Source: Morchella semilibera
Taxonomy: Eukaryota; Ascomycota; Pezizomycetes; Pezizales; Morchellaceae
Length of the DNA: 64,000 bases
Reading direction: 5' to 3'
NCBI GenBank assembly: GCA_009192285.1
Contig: CM018603.1
Span: forward strand, 3,836,588-3,900,587
The translations under genes were made by a program, and so were the position numbers. The stretch's first letter is position 1. Every line of letters starts with the position of its first letter. Positions 44,034 through 57,422 of the stretch are shown here, piece by piece. The notes under the pieces are model-generated. The model saw nothing but the letters and a program-made list of their open reading frames with translations, did not search any database and was not told the DNA's origin.

Positions 44034-46410
44034 CTGTAGGTTGAGCCATCCGCATAATGGTGTCAACATTTTGTGTGTGAAATTTTTATCTCTTTTTCTT
44101 GTACACCTAGGGGGCGCTTTTTTTTTAGGCGGGGTAGGGTGTTTTTTTTTTTTTGGTTGGGTGGTGCTCGGTTTCCTCCGGTTAAGGCAACCTTTAGTCT
44201 TTTTTTACTTTCTTATAGTTCATTTTTTTTTTGATAGTTTAAATTTAGCAATTTTTCACGAAGGATATTCATATTCTCATGCCTGTGACGTCTCTGATCT
44301 AACACAGAGAAACCAACCCATCACACGACACTCGTAACCTCTTATTAAAACTAAATTGACGAGGTATTGAATCCTCGATCTCACGAGTGATCTCCTATGA
44401 CCCTAGATCGGTCACTCTTGTTCAAGTTGTTGTCATTAACTGCAGCTGATACCGCCACTCTACATGTATCTATATATGGGTGCATGCGATAAACACCACA
44501 ACAGAACGACATCGGAGATTGGCGGTAGCTAAAAGAAGAAGAAAAGAAAATATGGTCTCGGCTCGCCAAAAGGATCGTCTGTGTCACACATGGCATATAC
44601 CGGTAACGTTATTAGAGTAGGATCAGGGCGCAGCATGGACCGAGTGCACCATGTAGGGCTCTTAACGGGCGACTTAGAAAAAGGCATACATTACATACAT
44701 CATCATACTCACGGGGGGCCACGGGAAAGGGTTAGGGGTTTGAATTGCTTTTTGATGGAGAAAACCTAGCCCTAGACTGCATGACCGGCAGATGTGGGGT
44801 TCGGAGTACTCTCCGGGCCCCGTTATAGTTATGAAAATTGGAACTCGGTTCGGATGCAGTACACCATGGTTGTATCTACTAACTCTTTTTTGCATACAAG
44901 TGCCAGGCTGTCCTGGTGTATAACGGAGTAGAAGAGATAACATGTAGTTATTGCATTGTGATTGAAGCTAGTGGCTTAAATGGTTCGTCAAGTGGCGTGC
45001 TCCGCAGGACCATTGGATATGTTTGGGGATAGTAGGCGAAGGGCATTTATGCGACTTCTGACTCTTTTTTTAGGTAACTTTTATGGGGCTGAGTCGTGGT
45101 GGGAATGGATTGGATAGATAGAAGTGACCTGGAGGAGGGCCTTTGTTGTATTACATGTAGTGATCGACCCCATCAGCGGATGATAATGTACCGAGGATCA
45201 ATGCAACGGTTTGACTGTGGGAAGGGGTCATAACAGGGGTTATAATTTCTCTTCAAGCCTAAACATGAGCATTCGTCCCCTTACTAAGGATTGGTAAAGC
45301 GGTTTTTGCCGCTGTTTCGACTCGAAATGTAACGTATCAACATCTGAATCGCCTTGAGAAAAGCCCATAATTAACCAACGTTACCGGCAACCATTCAACC
45401 GAAACCCCACAAATTATCACAACAAGGCAATCAACCTGCACTTATCTGTATGGTTACAGAAAGCTACCTCCGGCGTTGATTATGTGCGGCGTGGTTTACG
45501 TTTGCTTTTGTTTTTGGTTATCTGTTTTGATTTTTTGGTTTGTTGTTTGTTTTAAGAGATTTCTAGACATCTTTATTGACCATGGATATTATACGTAGCC
45601 CTGCCTCTGGAGCACGAGGAAGATTTTGCCATAGCCTACGGGCTGCATGCATGTCTGAGGTATCGATCAATCAGTCAATCCGGCCTTGATCCCGCCAGGA
45701 CATAAAAGCCGAGTGATAATCTGTGATTACCCACCCACTTCAGTGAGTTTTGGAACTAACGCTAGGTCCCAAGGGATTATAGATAGGGTCGAGGGTCCTA
45801 AATCCTGTAACATAAACTTGGTTTGAACTGCAGCTGGGGGGATAATCATTCCGGTTCAATTGTTATTATTAACTATTAGACAATAATTTAATTCTATATC
45901 TAACTTCGATAGGGGGCCCTCCCTAACAAAACAGATTAGATAGCAACAAGATAACCCGCATTATAACTGTCTTCTATAGCCCTTATCACCTTATCAACAA
46001 ATGACCATCAACCGTCTGTCTGGGCGGGAGGGTGCGTGAGTGTGTGGTAAAGACGCCGACGGCGCCTATGGCTCCAGAGTCCCAGTCCCGCAATCAAATA
46101 GCAGGACAAAGGCTTGGCGCTATGCTTTGGGTCCTAGTGATAGGGTATAAGGCAATATGCTCCCCTTCTGGTACAGAAAGGTTTAAGTGATACAGAGCCA
46201 TAAAATCCACTCCACCTCTGCTACAACATAGGAGACCGGCAGCCGATACGGAAGGAGATTAGGAATTAATTGGGCTCAAGTATCTTTCTTAAGTAAAAGT
46301 CGGGGCACCGCCGGAAACCGGCGAGAATGACCTCCCTACGCGCGAGACCAAACGCCTAGTAAAACATGGCAATGGCAACCTTCCAAAGCCTAAAATATAA
46401 GAAGGACTTA
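44034..46410. other. Intergenic
   Basis: T-rich tracts follow the dioxygenase stop. TACATGTA occurs at 44461 and 45152. No coding region supported. Confidence 0.55.
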
Positions 46411-46519
46411 TGTCTTGGGAGGGAGTCAAACCCTCGATCTTTGAATATCCAGTTTCTATGGGAAACTGGTCATATTATTAGTATGGGACCGACGCTTTAA
46501 CCAACTAAGCCACCAAGAC
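46411..46519 (-). tRNA. tRNA-Met(CAT)-like gene with intron, possibly a pseudogene
   Basis: Read on the minus strand: acceptor GTCTTGG pairs perfectly with CCAAGAC plus discriminator A. The D-arm GCTT...AAGC is perfect with AGTTGGTTA loop, and the T-arm GAGGG/CCCTC is perfect. The anticodon arm starts TCGGT-CCCATA, as in elongator tRNA-Met with CAT at 34-36. A 35-nt intron after A37 holds an 8-bp hairpin (CCAGTTTC/GAAACTGG). Position 33 is C rather than the invariant U, one anticodon pair is C-A, and position 56 is T. These changes suggest a decaying copy, although arms outside the anticodon are intact. Confidence 0.55.
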
Positions 46520-49500
46520 ATGATTTTCACGCACTCGCAGTATAGTGATTTCGGTAGTACCAAAACATTACACTCCCGACCAGTATAAGAGTCCCTTAAG
46601 GAGCTTCTGGCGAAGTATATATAGACAAGTGGTTTGAACAGAAGGCTGGAATTTTATCCGGGGAATCAGATCATTAAACATTGCCAAGAATTAGTACTGC
46701 ACTGTGCCGGTATCTGGATCCCTGAATGGACAAGCCCTTACTTTTAATTTTACCACTTGGGGGCCTTACCCTAATATTGGTACGTAAGCCTGCGGATAAA
46801 TTACTAACAGAGGCGATACATAAATTTGATTAGTAGTGCACGTGGGGGAGACGAAAGTTCAAGAAGATAAGACACGAGTTCACTCTGGAGAGAAACAAAA
46901 AAGACAGGGCAAACGGAAATTTCAAACCTAAGTAAATGAGCTGGGGCCAAATAGGAAAATCTAAACATATAAGAAGAGGTGGCGACTATACACAAGAAAG
47001 AGACGGGTCAGTTTTTTTAAACTCCGGACCTAAGAATTAACATGTTGCAATGGTCCATGTGAGCGGGTTGTGAGATCTTGAGACTTAGTACTAACAGGCG
47101 GTACATATCTGAATTCGATTTATACCTGCTAGATATCAAGAATGGAAAAGGAAGATAGGAGTTGATTCGGATCTCCTCGGGGAATTCCTCCTTTACCATC
47201 AATCAAGCGATATACTACACAACCGGCCATCCAACCTTCGAGCATCTCCGCTTTGTTATCAGGGCCTTGCATAGGACAGAGTAGTGTTCAGTGCAGACAG
47301 CCACGACTGGTTCGGATTCAACGGAATGAACGACGTAGCAAGTCGAGACCAAGTGGAAGGATAGTGCCACTGTGCACAAAGATTGAAGTATATTCGTGGA
47401 ATAGGAACAGGCCAACACATTGAAGAGTTGGCTGAGATCATAAAGTCTGATCGATCATGATTCATCTTTTCGCTCTAGCGATCACGTCAAAGATTTGCTT
47501 TCTCTGTGAAAGGAAAAACAATAACATGATGGAGATGAACTGCCACCTCTACTCTTATTTTGCCGTGCTGAACGGTATTGGAGATCGGGGATAGAAATAA
47601 TGTATGATTATGATGGAGATATATTAGCGTTTCATTCGAAGCAAGATGAGTTGCGCGATAGGAACTCGGAGAAGGAGATGAAACGACATGTGTGATGGGT
47701 CCTGCAACAATTAAGAGGGTGTAATATTTTCCGGTAATGTCATCGCACTGTGTGATGGAGAGTTGATGCCGTTCTGTCCGCGCGGCCTGCCAGTCGAGTT
47801 TCAGTTATCACTCCCACAATTGCAATAGGGTGGGGAGAGGCGCACCTTCAGCGAGCCTGCCGGTAGTTACAGAGAATCTTTTATTTGCATTCAACATTTA
47901 ATAGATTAAGGTTCTCGCTTCATGTTTGGGGTAGATCCATAGGCCTGACCAGCTGGTAGATCCTCCCGGCCAATGGGAACGCATCGACGCCCTAACCATC
48001 TGAATCAAACCTCTGGGGAGTCACCAAAACACGTGCTGGGCCAACAGAACCTTGAAACCTATAGGAGTCACTGCCTCGACAAAAAGAAACCAATATGGGG
48101 AAATATTGTTTCGGTATTAAACATGTACATACTCCACCCCGGGGTAGTGATAGTATCAAAACCTGTACAAAAAGCCACTCAACAATCACGATCACAATCC
48201 CAATCACAGAAAACTGTCTTGTCTCAGCGGGGAGAAGAAAAGGAAAGAAAATGCTTAGCTCTACACCACTCCTATTCCGACAATCAACCACGTTCATGAC
48301 AAAACTCTCTAGATAATACTCTAGCCTGACGAGCCAACACGCCCGCCTTTTTTACCACACATTCATACTACAGTACCCTCCCCATCTTTTAATACGACTT
48401 CACGTGTAATGCTCCGGCCCGAGACATGTGGCTTGCGAGCGTGGGGTATGAAGGGTTTCTCATTGGGCAAGAAAACCAAATTGTGGCTAGTATGGGTTTC
48501 TTCAGTGACTGTTCTCGGGCTTGACTGATAAATACCAAGAGAATTAAGTGTAGTTCGGGGATGAATAACATACTCTATGTAAGTAGGCTAAAACTTTGGG
48601 AGGTGGAATTATGCCACCAAGGTTCTTTCTGTGCGGAACATTCTGGTACTTGACTACGGGGTCCCCGCCTACCGTTTAGGTCTTCTATTGGGGTGGCACG
48701 TTCCATCAAGACACTTCAGCTCAATTCACCAAAAGAATCAATGGCACTAGTACTTAAACAATCTGCATCGGTTTGGGGCCTCAGATAAAATTCCAGTACC
48801 GATATATTTACCGGGGGGTTTCCTGGGTCAGGATAAATACACCCCACGCATCACTCCTCCCCCACGCGAAGATACATACCTCCCGAAGCCAGGTCCACGG
48901 TCCTGGGCATCCGAGATGCTTCTTCTGCTGGGGAGAGAGAACGCCCGTGTGTACCTGTTCCCAGCCCTGCATAAGTGGATGGCTTTGAAACCTAGGAAAA
49001 ATGAAACCGTTTGGTATGTATGAAGCATGTTGATTCTGGTTGGTCAGTAGCTGGCTATGTACCCTGAATATTTTATGAAGCATGCATTTGGTTGCTTAAT
49101 CAGTAGAATAGAGGGGATCGGTACCTGTTGGGGTGGGCTCATGTAGGTTCATGTAGGTACGGTTTTTTATGTATCACAAGAGCCTGCATCAATCTTGTGA
49201 AGCTAGAAAATATCTAGGGAAGACTCCGGAAGAGTCTAGATCTAGAGTAATAAATATAAATATATTAGTTCTTCACGCAGAAGTTAGCTCCGATAGCCCT
49301 TTTGTCTACTACATGTTAGATGTGTTAGCATTTAGTAATCATGTTAACACCCTCTCCCCCAGATCAGTATACATACACTGAGCTGGTATCTATCTATGAT
49401 CGTGACATCTCTCCATAGTTAATGTTAAGAGACGTTGTTGTTCCACGTTCCAAGAATAGATGAGTGCTCCAGCCATCAAGCGTCGGTGCTCGACAACGTG

Positions 49501-50199
49501 TGTCCCATGGCAATTGCAATTGATGATCGCCAAATCCCCAAAAAACCAATCCCGGAAGGAAGGAAGGAGAGAAAAGAAAAAAACTACTTAGCGCACACTA
49601 ATCATTATCATCAACCAGCTCTTCATCGAACCTTTGAGGACCATCTTCTTTTCTGATTCGAACTGCGGGAGTGCTAAGAAATGCTTAGTGGCTTACATGT
49701 ATGTAGCTACGCGAGAACGCATCCCAGTCTGGGCCTACAAATCATATTCGTGATAACTCGCACGTGCAACCCTAGCCCTGGCCTATTCGAAGAAACCCCC
49801 CACATCAAATCCCACACTGGTAGAGAACGTGCCCACATATTTTTTTTTTCCCACCTTAGAAAGTGAACACCCCGGTTTGGTCCTCAGGGTGTACCGGGTG
49901 CCTCAGAGAGTACGGATAGACGCCTTTAAGCGGCTGAAGGATTTAGTGCCGATATATGTCATCTTGAAATCAAAGGGCGTGGATGCGCACCTATCATGCC
50001 CTTATGCATGCACCTGGAATCATTATATTGCACCAAAATTTCCCGTCCAGGTTATAGGAAGTCATGGCACTTACTACTATACCTACTGCCTATACCTCAC
50101 TCTTCTGCTCGAGCGAAATACATGGACCCCGCTCTCATCATAAACTCCACTTTACTTCAAGGTTTGAATCCTGATCTTCCAGCTTAGAATTTCGACATA
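46520..50199. other. Intergenic, 3.7 kb
   Basis: No gene supported. Minus frames at 47215-47465 and 47992-48297 lack recognisable domains. TACATGTA at 49694. Confidence 0.5.
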
Positions 50200-52454
50200 A
50201 TGGCGCACATGGTCTTCAAGAAGCCTCTACAGGACCAGACTACCCGCGAAACATACCTTAAGCAATGTCAAGAGCTCCGGAAAGCCAAAGAGCAGGGTTT
50301 TATAGATGTCGAAGCGTACCAGGAAGCAAAAAAGGGCTTACTGCCGCAGCCAAACCCACTTGTGTCGACAGCCTCTACAATTGATTTAAACAGCAATGCA
50401 AATAGTAAGGCTGCGCCCTCGATCGCTGCAAACCAGCGATCCCGAATGTCAAGTAGCACATCCTCTTCTGGTAGTACGGTGGGCTCAGTCCACTACCCAA
50501 CAGAAGCCTTCCTCCCGAGCCTAGAAAGGAAGAAGACCTCCACATCTATCCTCCAACGCGGCAATGTAGCCATAGCACTTTACAACCAGGACGCCCAATC
50601 AGAAGAAGATCGCGAGATCATTCGTCTCAGGCGTAAAGCACAGAAAGCACTTGCAGAGGCAGAGAGATTTGAAAGGCTCAAAAACTATCAAAACCAACTC
50701 CGAGAGGGAGACCAGGAGGGAATACTCGACCCTTCCCGTTTCGAACAGTTGTCTCTTTCACCGGAGCTACTCACAGTGCCCACAAACGACTCTACCATCA
50801 CAAGTTCGACATCATCGGTCTCTGGTCGATCTATGAAATCACAGCGTATGAATTTCAATATTTTTCGCAAGAGATCGGCCTCGATCAGTCGAGGTTCTCC
50901 ACCTCCACCCCCTCCGCCAGTCCCACTACTGCAACGTACGGGCACCGCGTCCAGTTCAATAAGCTCCTCGAGCTCTTCGAACACCCGACGCTATGGCGAT
51001 GCTCGTGGGGGAGGTCGGGAGGCGATACTTGATGCTATGCCTATGAATTTCGCAGACATCTTTCTTATGGGACCTCCACCAGCGTCAACCACCCAAGCAC
51101 GGCCACCAAGTAGGCGACACTCCTTCTCTAGCCAGCACTCGCGGCCCAGTGTTACTATTCCTCGGCGGTCCATCGAATCACCTCCTGGCATAATACTTCG
51201 CAGGGCCCGGGAGGAGTTCGTGTATGAATCTAGACCAGTGTCACCAGTACAATTGAACTTCAGACCAAATACTCCACCGGATGAGAAGCGCCCTCAAGTG
51301 TCGACGGAGCTCCGAGATATATTTCTATCTTTATTGCAGGAATTTGAAGACACCACAATCCTGTTCTCATATCCCAAGTACGGAAAGATCAAGAGGGTAT
51401 CCTATACCAGCTCATTGCGTTCGGTGGTGAGATCTGTAAAGGAGGAGGAGGAATGGAGTGTGGAGGGTGGAGAGGGAAGCTTCTTTATTGAGGAGGGCGC
51501 CGGATTGCTGAGATCCGTGCTCGAGAGACAGGTGTGGTTTTTGATGGCCATGAGGTGGCTATCTTTTGGGCGAGTTCTCTTTTCTCCAGGGCATCATCTG
51601 ATTGAGCTCAGCGGCGACGTTGGAATTGCGATGGGAGTTTCAGAATCCAGTATCCTTGACCTTGATGGTGTAGTTACTGGTTTGTCAACCCTTGGTAGAA
51701 ATTTTGGAAACGGCGTACTAACAACATTACAGCCGATTTCTCCTGGCATCTTGCCGAAGAGTATCCTTTCACTACCATTTACAACGTTCTTCTTCCGCAC
51801 TCCCCACGCCCACAGCGCAATTCAGCCTTTCCACCCAATGTCCACCACATCACTGCCCCCACGCTCTCAAACCTCAGTGGCCTCCCCGCCAACAGCATCG
51901 ATGTCATTATCTCACACAATCTCCCCCTCCTACTTCTACAGCACAAAAACAAGACCACCGAAGAGCTTATTCAGCTTATCATGAGCGTATTCCGCGAGTG
52001 TGCGCGAGTACTAAAGCCACATGGTTACTTTGAAATGACAATCGTGGACCCTGTGATGAATAATATGGGCCTGCGCACGAAGGCATGGATTTCGAAACAC
52101 ATCTCCTTGGCTGGCGGTATGAGACCCAGTAAGATAGTTTTAACAGCACTAGAGAGGTTAGGGAGCGCTGCCTCCGGCAATGGAGTTTTATTCGATGAGG
52201 TAAAGGAGTGCTGGGTGTGGATGCCAACCACTAGCATTGGAGATGAGCTAAGTACTGTTACAAGTACGGTGGGAAGACATCTCTATGATCACTTGTACGC
52301 GCCTGCAGAAGGAGATGATAAAATGCCGGGTATGATGTGCGGGGTGAAGGTTCATCAGGAGTTTATGATCTGGAAGGATGATAAGATTGTCGAAGAGTGC
52401 CAGAGGGAGAATACCGCCTTCAGGTGGTTGAAGTGCTATGCTAGGAAGGTTTAG
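50200..52454 (+). CDS. Methyltransferase-like protein with long disordered N-terminus
   Basis: Two exons, 50200-51667 and 51733-52454, give 729 residues. The intron (GTGTAG..TTACAG with GTACTAAC branch) joins ILDLD to ADFSWHLAEEYPFTTIYNV. The N-terminal 60 residues form a charged helix (LKQCQELRKAKEQGFIDVEAYQEAKKG). Residues 60-360 are Ser/Pro-rich with PPPPPPP and poly-Ser tracts. The C-terminal third has the layout of a class I SAM methyltransferase: a first strand ILDLDADFSWHLAEEYP, then IDVIISHNLP, then FRECARVLKPHGYFEMTIVDP. The glycine-rich GxGxG of motif I is missing, so SAM binding is doubtful. Similar architecture occurs in uncharacterised fungal proteins; no specific substrate can be given. 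Confidence 0.8.
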
Positions 52455-54621
52455 AGCGAGATCTTCGATCAGTGTATTCCTTTCTTCTTTTTTTGTTTCT
52501 ATTGGGTTACTGGGAATCTGGGGCGTTGTTTTATGGCATATCGGGCGCAATTTGAAGAACATTTTTCTTTTTTTAACCACATGAGATGCTTAATGTAGCA
52601 GGACTAATTAAAACCTCTCTTACAAAGATGTACTATCGTAGGCGTTCCTGCTCGAGAGTGTGGGATCTTTGAACTTGCGCATTTCGAGGAGAAAATTCGA
52701 ATACTTGATCGTTTCGCCAGCTATCACAACTCACAAGGACGGATCCGTACCACAGGGACCGGCCCCCTCACGTTTGGGTCGGTTCGATGTGTGGTAGAAC
52801 ACAAAACTGTATGACCTGTATACATACAGAGACCAAAGGCATAATATGGTCTTTATCATGCGGTAATGTGCGCGCGTATGGTTTCCTCCAACGTAATTGA
52901 GGTTGCACGCCACTTACTCGGGTCTAATTTTTGCATATGACAGTTAAGGTTTTTTCGCAGTAACGACCTCACAGCCATATCTAACATTGGGAAAACTTGT
53001 ATTTAACCTCAAAGATAGTATCTCGCTTGATCAACCTTACAAATCTCTTATCACCACATGAATGCACTTCTAAACTGTACTAATATCCTCTAGTTAAGGA
53101 AACATCATACGGGCGGCTGAGCAGTGGCAGTCCTTGAATACATGTGCGTCTGACAAAGGCGAGAACCGCTTGGATTCAACATATCGTAATCATTCACATG
53201 AGGGTTTATTTGCCGCGTGCAACCCAGGTATTCTAACAGGTAAGGCAATTACAAGCTCGAATTTGGCGGTGGCAAAGCTTTGGGATGCAACTAAGTAAGT
53301 ACTTTATACCCCCGTCTTTCATGTTCATAACGCAAGTCATCAGAATACCTGGAGTAACCCTCGAATGGGGAATTGTCCCATTTGGAAAGAGCGAAGCATA
53401 CGTGCATGTGAACTTTCAAGTACTCGGCCAGAAGATCGATTGGTTACCCTAACCTGCTTGATGGCTTTCTTCGGGGTTTTATATCATGTAGCTGTGCTGC
53501 AGGTGTATATACAAATCCTCTTTTACGGCATGTGAGATACTGGTTCTGGAAGGTTTGACTTGCAATTGTCAGGTACGACACTCTAGATCTTGGGCATGGG
53601 TGGCGCGCACATATGCACGTATCATATGTGCCATCAATTGACTTTATTCTTAGTGGAGCATTTAGCGAGGGTATATCTTGATATGTACTTGATGTACCAC
53701 ATGCAAAAGGTTGGTCATGTTTGCCTCAATATTGAAACCTGAACGTGTTGGAAGACCACGCCATATTGTGCACAATAGATTGCCACTCGTTCTCATATTC
53801 ACACGATTACCATTTACTCTGCCGGTATTACTGAAACACACTACACCCCGATGCGATCTTACAACTACCGTCTCTAATCGATATTAACAGTTTACCCCAG
53901 CTCTTCCGGTGTTTGCTGAAACACGTTCATGGTAATGGTTTGTGCGCTCCACACAACTACCTACCCCATTTGTACGACCCCACGTCTGACAGCCTCAACC
54001 TTGGGCGTTGTGCCTGATTTGGTAAGCAGATGAGCAGTGTTTGTAAAATCCCACCGGCACCTCGGAGGTCAGCAAGCCAAGGAAGAACAAGATTGTGGCT
54101 TACCTTTGCCCTGGCAAGGGTGGCAGCCACCGCGGGCCGAGCCGCAGAGCCGCATTAGAGGTGCTGTTTGTGCTACGGCGGGGCACTCCTTGGTATCCCG
54201 ATTGATATGAAAGACGTTGAGGCTGTGGAGATTTTGCGAATTAGGGTACAGTGACTAAAGGTGGAGGTACTTGTAAACGAGGGGGGCTATGGTTTTGCGT
54301 GTGTGTGTTTTACTGGGCTTTGGGTGTCTTTTCCCACTGGTGTGCTTTGGCTTTGGTAGTTTTGGGGGGGGACTGGGGTATTGGGTGGTTTTCTGTATAG
54401 TGTGCTATTCTACTGGGGGTTACCACCTCGCCTCAAGCAGGTACATGCATGTATACATATACACGTACTCTGGTTATCCCCCCTCCGCTCCCCTAATCCT
54501 ATTCCTGCTAGTTAGACATTTCCAATTAATGATGTAAACAAACAAACAAAAAAACCTTTCATTGCCTTTGATGCGTTGCCAAGAAATGGGGGGCTCATAA
54601 ACTACAACGATACAAACAAAA
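52455..54621. other. Intergenic
   Basis: AT-rich spacer. AATTAATGATGTAAACAAAC at 54524 nearly matches the retro-insertion tail at 27131. No coding region supported. Confidence 0.5.
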
Positions 54622-54700
54622 GCATCGTGGCGTGGCCTAGTGGTAATACACTGGGCTTCGTCATATGACCACGACAGGTTCAAACCCTGGTGGGAGCAGT
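54622..54700 (+). repeat. tRNA-like A-box/B-box sequence (tRNA relic or SINE head)
   Basis: TGGCCTAGTGG (54633) fits the pol III A box and GGTTCAAACCC (54677) the B box, spaced as in tRNA genes. D- and T-loop-like arms can be drawn, but the presumed acceptor halves (CGTGGCG and TGGGAGC) do not pair, so it is not a functional tRNA. It may be the head of a SINE. Confidence 0.45.
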
Positions 54701-57079
54701 GATGAGAAAGCCCAATATGGTAGCGACGCTCTTGAGGGATGAGTACTTCTTCACGTAAGTCTTTTGTTGCCGGCTTTTTTTATCATTTAACCGCGAGTTA
54801 TGTAAATTTTAGGGAACAGTGGCAGACAAATCCTCTTTATTCAGAGTCGACGAAAAAACAATCTTCAAAAAGCTTGGTTTCCCCCGCAGAACCACCAGAG
54901 GCGAATCCCGACTGCCGGAGGAACTTTCTCTTTCAGCCCTAGGTGTACCACCACTATAGTGGTATGCCTACACCTACGGCGATACTTCTTGGAGTGGGTC
55001 TCGCAGTACAATAGACCTACATGAATAGTTATTCCCGGTGTTCTTTGACGCCTATATATATATAGTACACTGCGTCCATTTTCTGTGTGTAATGCTGGGC
55101 CTTTATGGAGACAGTTCCAACAAAGTATAAGTTGGAGAATGGATTTCAGGCACCCACAAAGCACTGGAAATGCGGGACACTGTTCGCATAAACTATTTAC
55201 AAGAGGCGTTAGATAGCTCAAGATGTAGTTGAAAAAAACCTGAATATTAGGGTATACCAATGCAAGATGTCATGTTCAGGTTTAACTGCATCCCCCATAA
55301 AGAAAAATATGATTTACCTTTACCCTTGTCGGCCAGTTTCAAGGAGCAGAAGCCCAGGAGGCGGAATATAGTCGCAGGAGCGACCCGCTGAAAGAACCCT
55401 GATAATTTATTAGCAAAGAAGACCTATTTAAATAATTTTACGGACACGCACAATTGGCTACATACCTCATCTACGGGTTGATTGATGCTTGATCCGTCGA
55501 CACCATTTTGCCAACTCACGCTCCAGCATGGGGGATAGCTTATGCAATCTCTCCCGAATCCCTTAAGCTGGCAATGCCGACCCCCTATAATAGAGATCCA
55601 GAATTTGTATTGGAGATCAATTATTTTATAGGAAAGATAACAAGGTCTGTGAGCAAACGCCACCAACCTTTGCTTCTTTCTGGGGGGTCAGCATTTACTG
55701 CCAGCTTAAGGGATAGCCGATACCGGAAGCTCTCCCGAGATCTTGTACTGTACGATAATCCCGTATCAATCATAATCTAACCACTCACTCCACTTCCCTT
55801 CATCCACTACCGCCATCACCTCTCTTAACCTCTCACCAAAGATTTCCCACAGTACGGTCGCCCTACAGGAGAAAACCCGAACCACAGCCAAATAATTGGT
55901 TATGGCTATATAGCTATAGTTCCCTGAAAGTCAGCATTAGATATATTGATAGCTTGATAAGGGAGTACAAAGTTGCTTCGATACCTTATACCGATGGTGC
56001 TCTTTGAAGCTGGAGATGTTGCGTTGTTCTAGATGTGTTTCAAGACTATGATAATCTATGGAGCAGCTCTAGAGGCTGCATCTTGTACACCGTAGGGCCA
56101 AGATATTAGTCAAACATACATATAACTATGATTATTTAATGAATAGGGACGGGATCTTACTCTCTTGGGTCTACAGTACAGCCACCCCACAGGAGATAAG
56201 AAGGTGACGCTCCCATGGTCCTCATACGCTTGGACTAGTTGGTTGGCAGCGTAGAGAAAGCTAGCCCACCTGGAAGAATAGAAATAATGCGGGAGGTAGT
56301 TCGCATCCACTTCCAGCGACAGATGATTTGAGGCCTCCGGGTGCCGCTAGAGCGTGTCTATTTTGAATATTACTAAAGATCATATAAAAGACTTGCTTTA
56401 ATTTATATCAACACAAACCGATCTTTTGGTCCTCCTCGTATCCACATCGATAGGTTGTATTAGTGGTCTTTGATGAATCTATGAATACAGGATTAGACGT
56501 CTGTAAACAAATGAGAGAGTTCATCACTATTTCGGGGTGGATACATACATTTCATCGATTTATCGAGCCTGGAAGAGGGGAGTAGCAGTAACCAAGAGTG
56601 CTATCTCTAAAGGGTTTTAGCGAATTTTGAGCACCGAAGGTTATCGGATAGTAATAAATCAAATGATTTGGAGACATACCAAATACCCCCACCACACCAC
56701 CAGGTACATGACATTTGAAACATTGGGTTTCTTCAATGAAAGGAGGCAGCCACCAGTCAAGACAAAGTCTGGACCCCTTTGATGCCTATATCAGGGGACT
56801 AGCGGTGAAACTTTTCTTTTCTTGATATTAGACGTCGTGAAGGATGAAGATACCGACCCCACCTTGATACGGTGCTTCGCGTACATCATGTCGTTGGCGT
56901 GTCAAGATTTGAATGGGCGGGGTAATACTATGGCGAGTCTTAAGAATACGGGGATGGTCCAAGGGGTAGGTAAGCCGTATATGAAGTTGAATAAAATCTA
57001 AAGAATAAAAGATACGTGCTTGGAGTACAAATATTCGGTGATGTGCAGGCATGGAGCATGATATGTGAAAGAATATGGT
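54701..57079. other. Intergenic
   Basis: No gene supported. Small frames (54739-54942, 54865-55260 minus, 55508-55780) have no recognisable features. Confidence 0.5.
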
Positions 57080-57181
57080 GCGGTAAACGTGTCAAAAGTG
57101 ATTTTACCAACGGTGGTGAAAATAATACCAGCATCTATACAAGTACATGTATCTATTCATTGAAAGAGATAAAAGCACAGA

Positions 57182-57197
57182 CCTTTTGGCCAAAAGG
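57182..57197. repeat. Perfect 16-bp palindrome
   Basis: CCTTTTGGCCAAAAGG, inside the family 2 element. Confidence 0.9.
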
Positions 57198-57229
57198 GGC
57201 TATATAACGCCAGCACATATGAACATTGT

Positions 57230-57300
57230 CCACTAGTGGGGAATTTCACCACTAGTGGTAGGTCATTTACCACCGGTGGCAGCTATTTTACCACCGGTGT
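57230..57300. repeat. Array of four phased palindromes CCAC(TA/CG)GTGG
   Basis: Sites start at 57230, 57249, 57270 and 57291: two CCACTAGTGG, one CCACCGGTGG and one CCACCGGTGT. The start-to-start distances of 19, 21 and 21 bases are about two helical turns, so all sites face the same side. They could be transposase or repressor binding sites. Confidence 0.8.
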
Positions 57301-57422
57301 GAAGCTGTTGGTATTGATGATAATGCAGAATAAAGACTGAAAGTCAGCATTTATACTGGAACAAGGACTGAAATTAAGTACTTATACCCCGTTGGTAAAA
57401 TTACTTTTGACACATGTACCGC

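Larger units (their letters stand above)
57080..57422. mobile_element. Miniature inverted-repeat element, family 2
   Basis: Terminal inverted repeats of about 34 bp (57080-57113 and 57389-57422) share GCGGTA, GTGTCAAAAGT and ATTTTACCAACGG with about three mismatches. The interior has no ORF but carries a 16-bp perfect palindrome and four 10-bp palindromes at regular spacing. Size and structure fit a non-autonomous DNA transposon. Confidence 0.75.
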
